5,919 bases of DNA from Rhodocyclaceae bacterium. GTDB taxonomy: Bacteria; Pseudomonadota; Gammaproteobacteria; Burkholderiales; Rhodocyclaceae. The notes under the pieces are model-generated. The model searched no databases. It was not told where the DNA came from and saw only the letters and a program-made list of their open reading frames with translations. The position numbers were made by a program, and so were the translations under genes. Location: positions 1 to 5,919 of the forward strand of contig JAUYFZ010000143.1 of the NCBI GenBank assembly GCA_030689585.1. The letters run 5' to 3'. Position 1 is the first letter of the stretch. The number at the start of each line of letters is the position of its first letter. Positions 5,902-5,919 of the stretch are shown here, piece by piece.

Positions 5902-5919
5902 TCCGAATGAGTTCTTTCA
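5815..5919. other. Low-complexity hairpin-forming DNA at the right edge, not recognisable as MurE
   Basis: This 105-bp stretch contains three six-base homopolymers: C at 5838-5843, C at 5848-5853 and G at 5858-5863. The last two form a C6-TCTC-G6 hairpin, and CGCCCCCCT occurs twice in tandem. It continues with GCTCGCTGCGCTCG (5873-5886). Minus-strand frames contain stops at 5917-5919 (TGA), 5891-5893 (TAA) and 5823-5825 (TGA). The encoded peptides (for example [20 protein letters not shown]) do not resemble any MurE segment. It is probably further inserted or repeat DNA; its outer boundary is not visible. Confidence 0.6.

Noticed and set aside
5580..5910. Plus-strand open frames through the repeat array as a separate repeat-protein gene
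   Set aside because: The element is near-palindromic and open on both strands, so an opposite-strand frame is expected. There is no ribosome binding site or conserved domain, and it lies antisense to murE.

Overview
The window is a piece of a division and cell-wall (dcw) cluster. All genes lie on the minus strand and are packed with overlapping ends. Read in the direction of transcription (right to left), it holds the C-terminal half of MurE fused in frame to MurF, then MraY, MurD and FtsW; FtsW runs off the left edge. This order is the classical proteobacterial one. Protein wording (the meso-DAP type DNPR motif in MurE, the DDSKGTN motif in MurD, the GDVGALALG motif in MraY, the MurE-MurF fusion) suggests a Gram-negative betaproteobacterium. 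That placement is judgement from memory, not a search result; a gammaproteobacterium is not excluded.

Layout: 5815-5919 is GC-rich, low-complexity, hairpin-forming DNA that does not read as MurE. 5610-5814 is a palindromic repeat element with five 30-bp tandem units. 4912-5609 is the C-terminal part of MurE, 3529-4911 is MurF, and a second, short copy of the element sits inside the 3' end of murF at 3609-3693. Then come mraY (2460-3539), murD (1138-2463) and ftsW (1-1141, partial). Junctions are an 11-nt overlap (murF/mraY) and 4-nt overlaps ATGA (mraY/murD) and GTGA (murD/ftsW), so the block is almost certainly one transcript with coupled translation. No promoter or same-strand terminator was seen. 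Apart from the repeat-bearing right end there is no non-coding stretch.

Functionally, MurD, MurE and MurF add D-Glu, meso-diaminopimelate and D-Ala-D-Ala to UDP-MurNAc-L-Ala in the cytoplasm. MraY moves the finished pentapeptide onto undecaprenyl phosphate to make lipid I, and FtsW polymerises lipid II at the division septum.

The unusual biology is the repeat family. The murE and murF copies are in opposite orientations, are open reading frame in both, and differ in length by exactly four 30-bp units (205 versus 85 bp). The murF copy lies in a 153-bp (51-codon) insertion bounded by a perfect 14-bp direct repeat carrying the mraY ribosome binding site, which looks like an insertion with target duplication that spared both MurF and MraY. 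The murE copy lies where the rest of MurE should be. All three minus-strand frames entering from the right edge hit a stop before joining the MurE frame, so murE is either broken, split, or affected by a one-base error in nearby G/C homopolymers.
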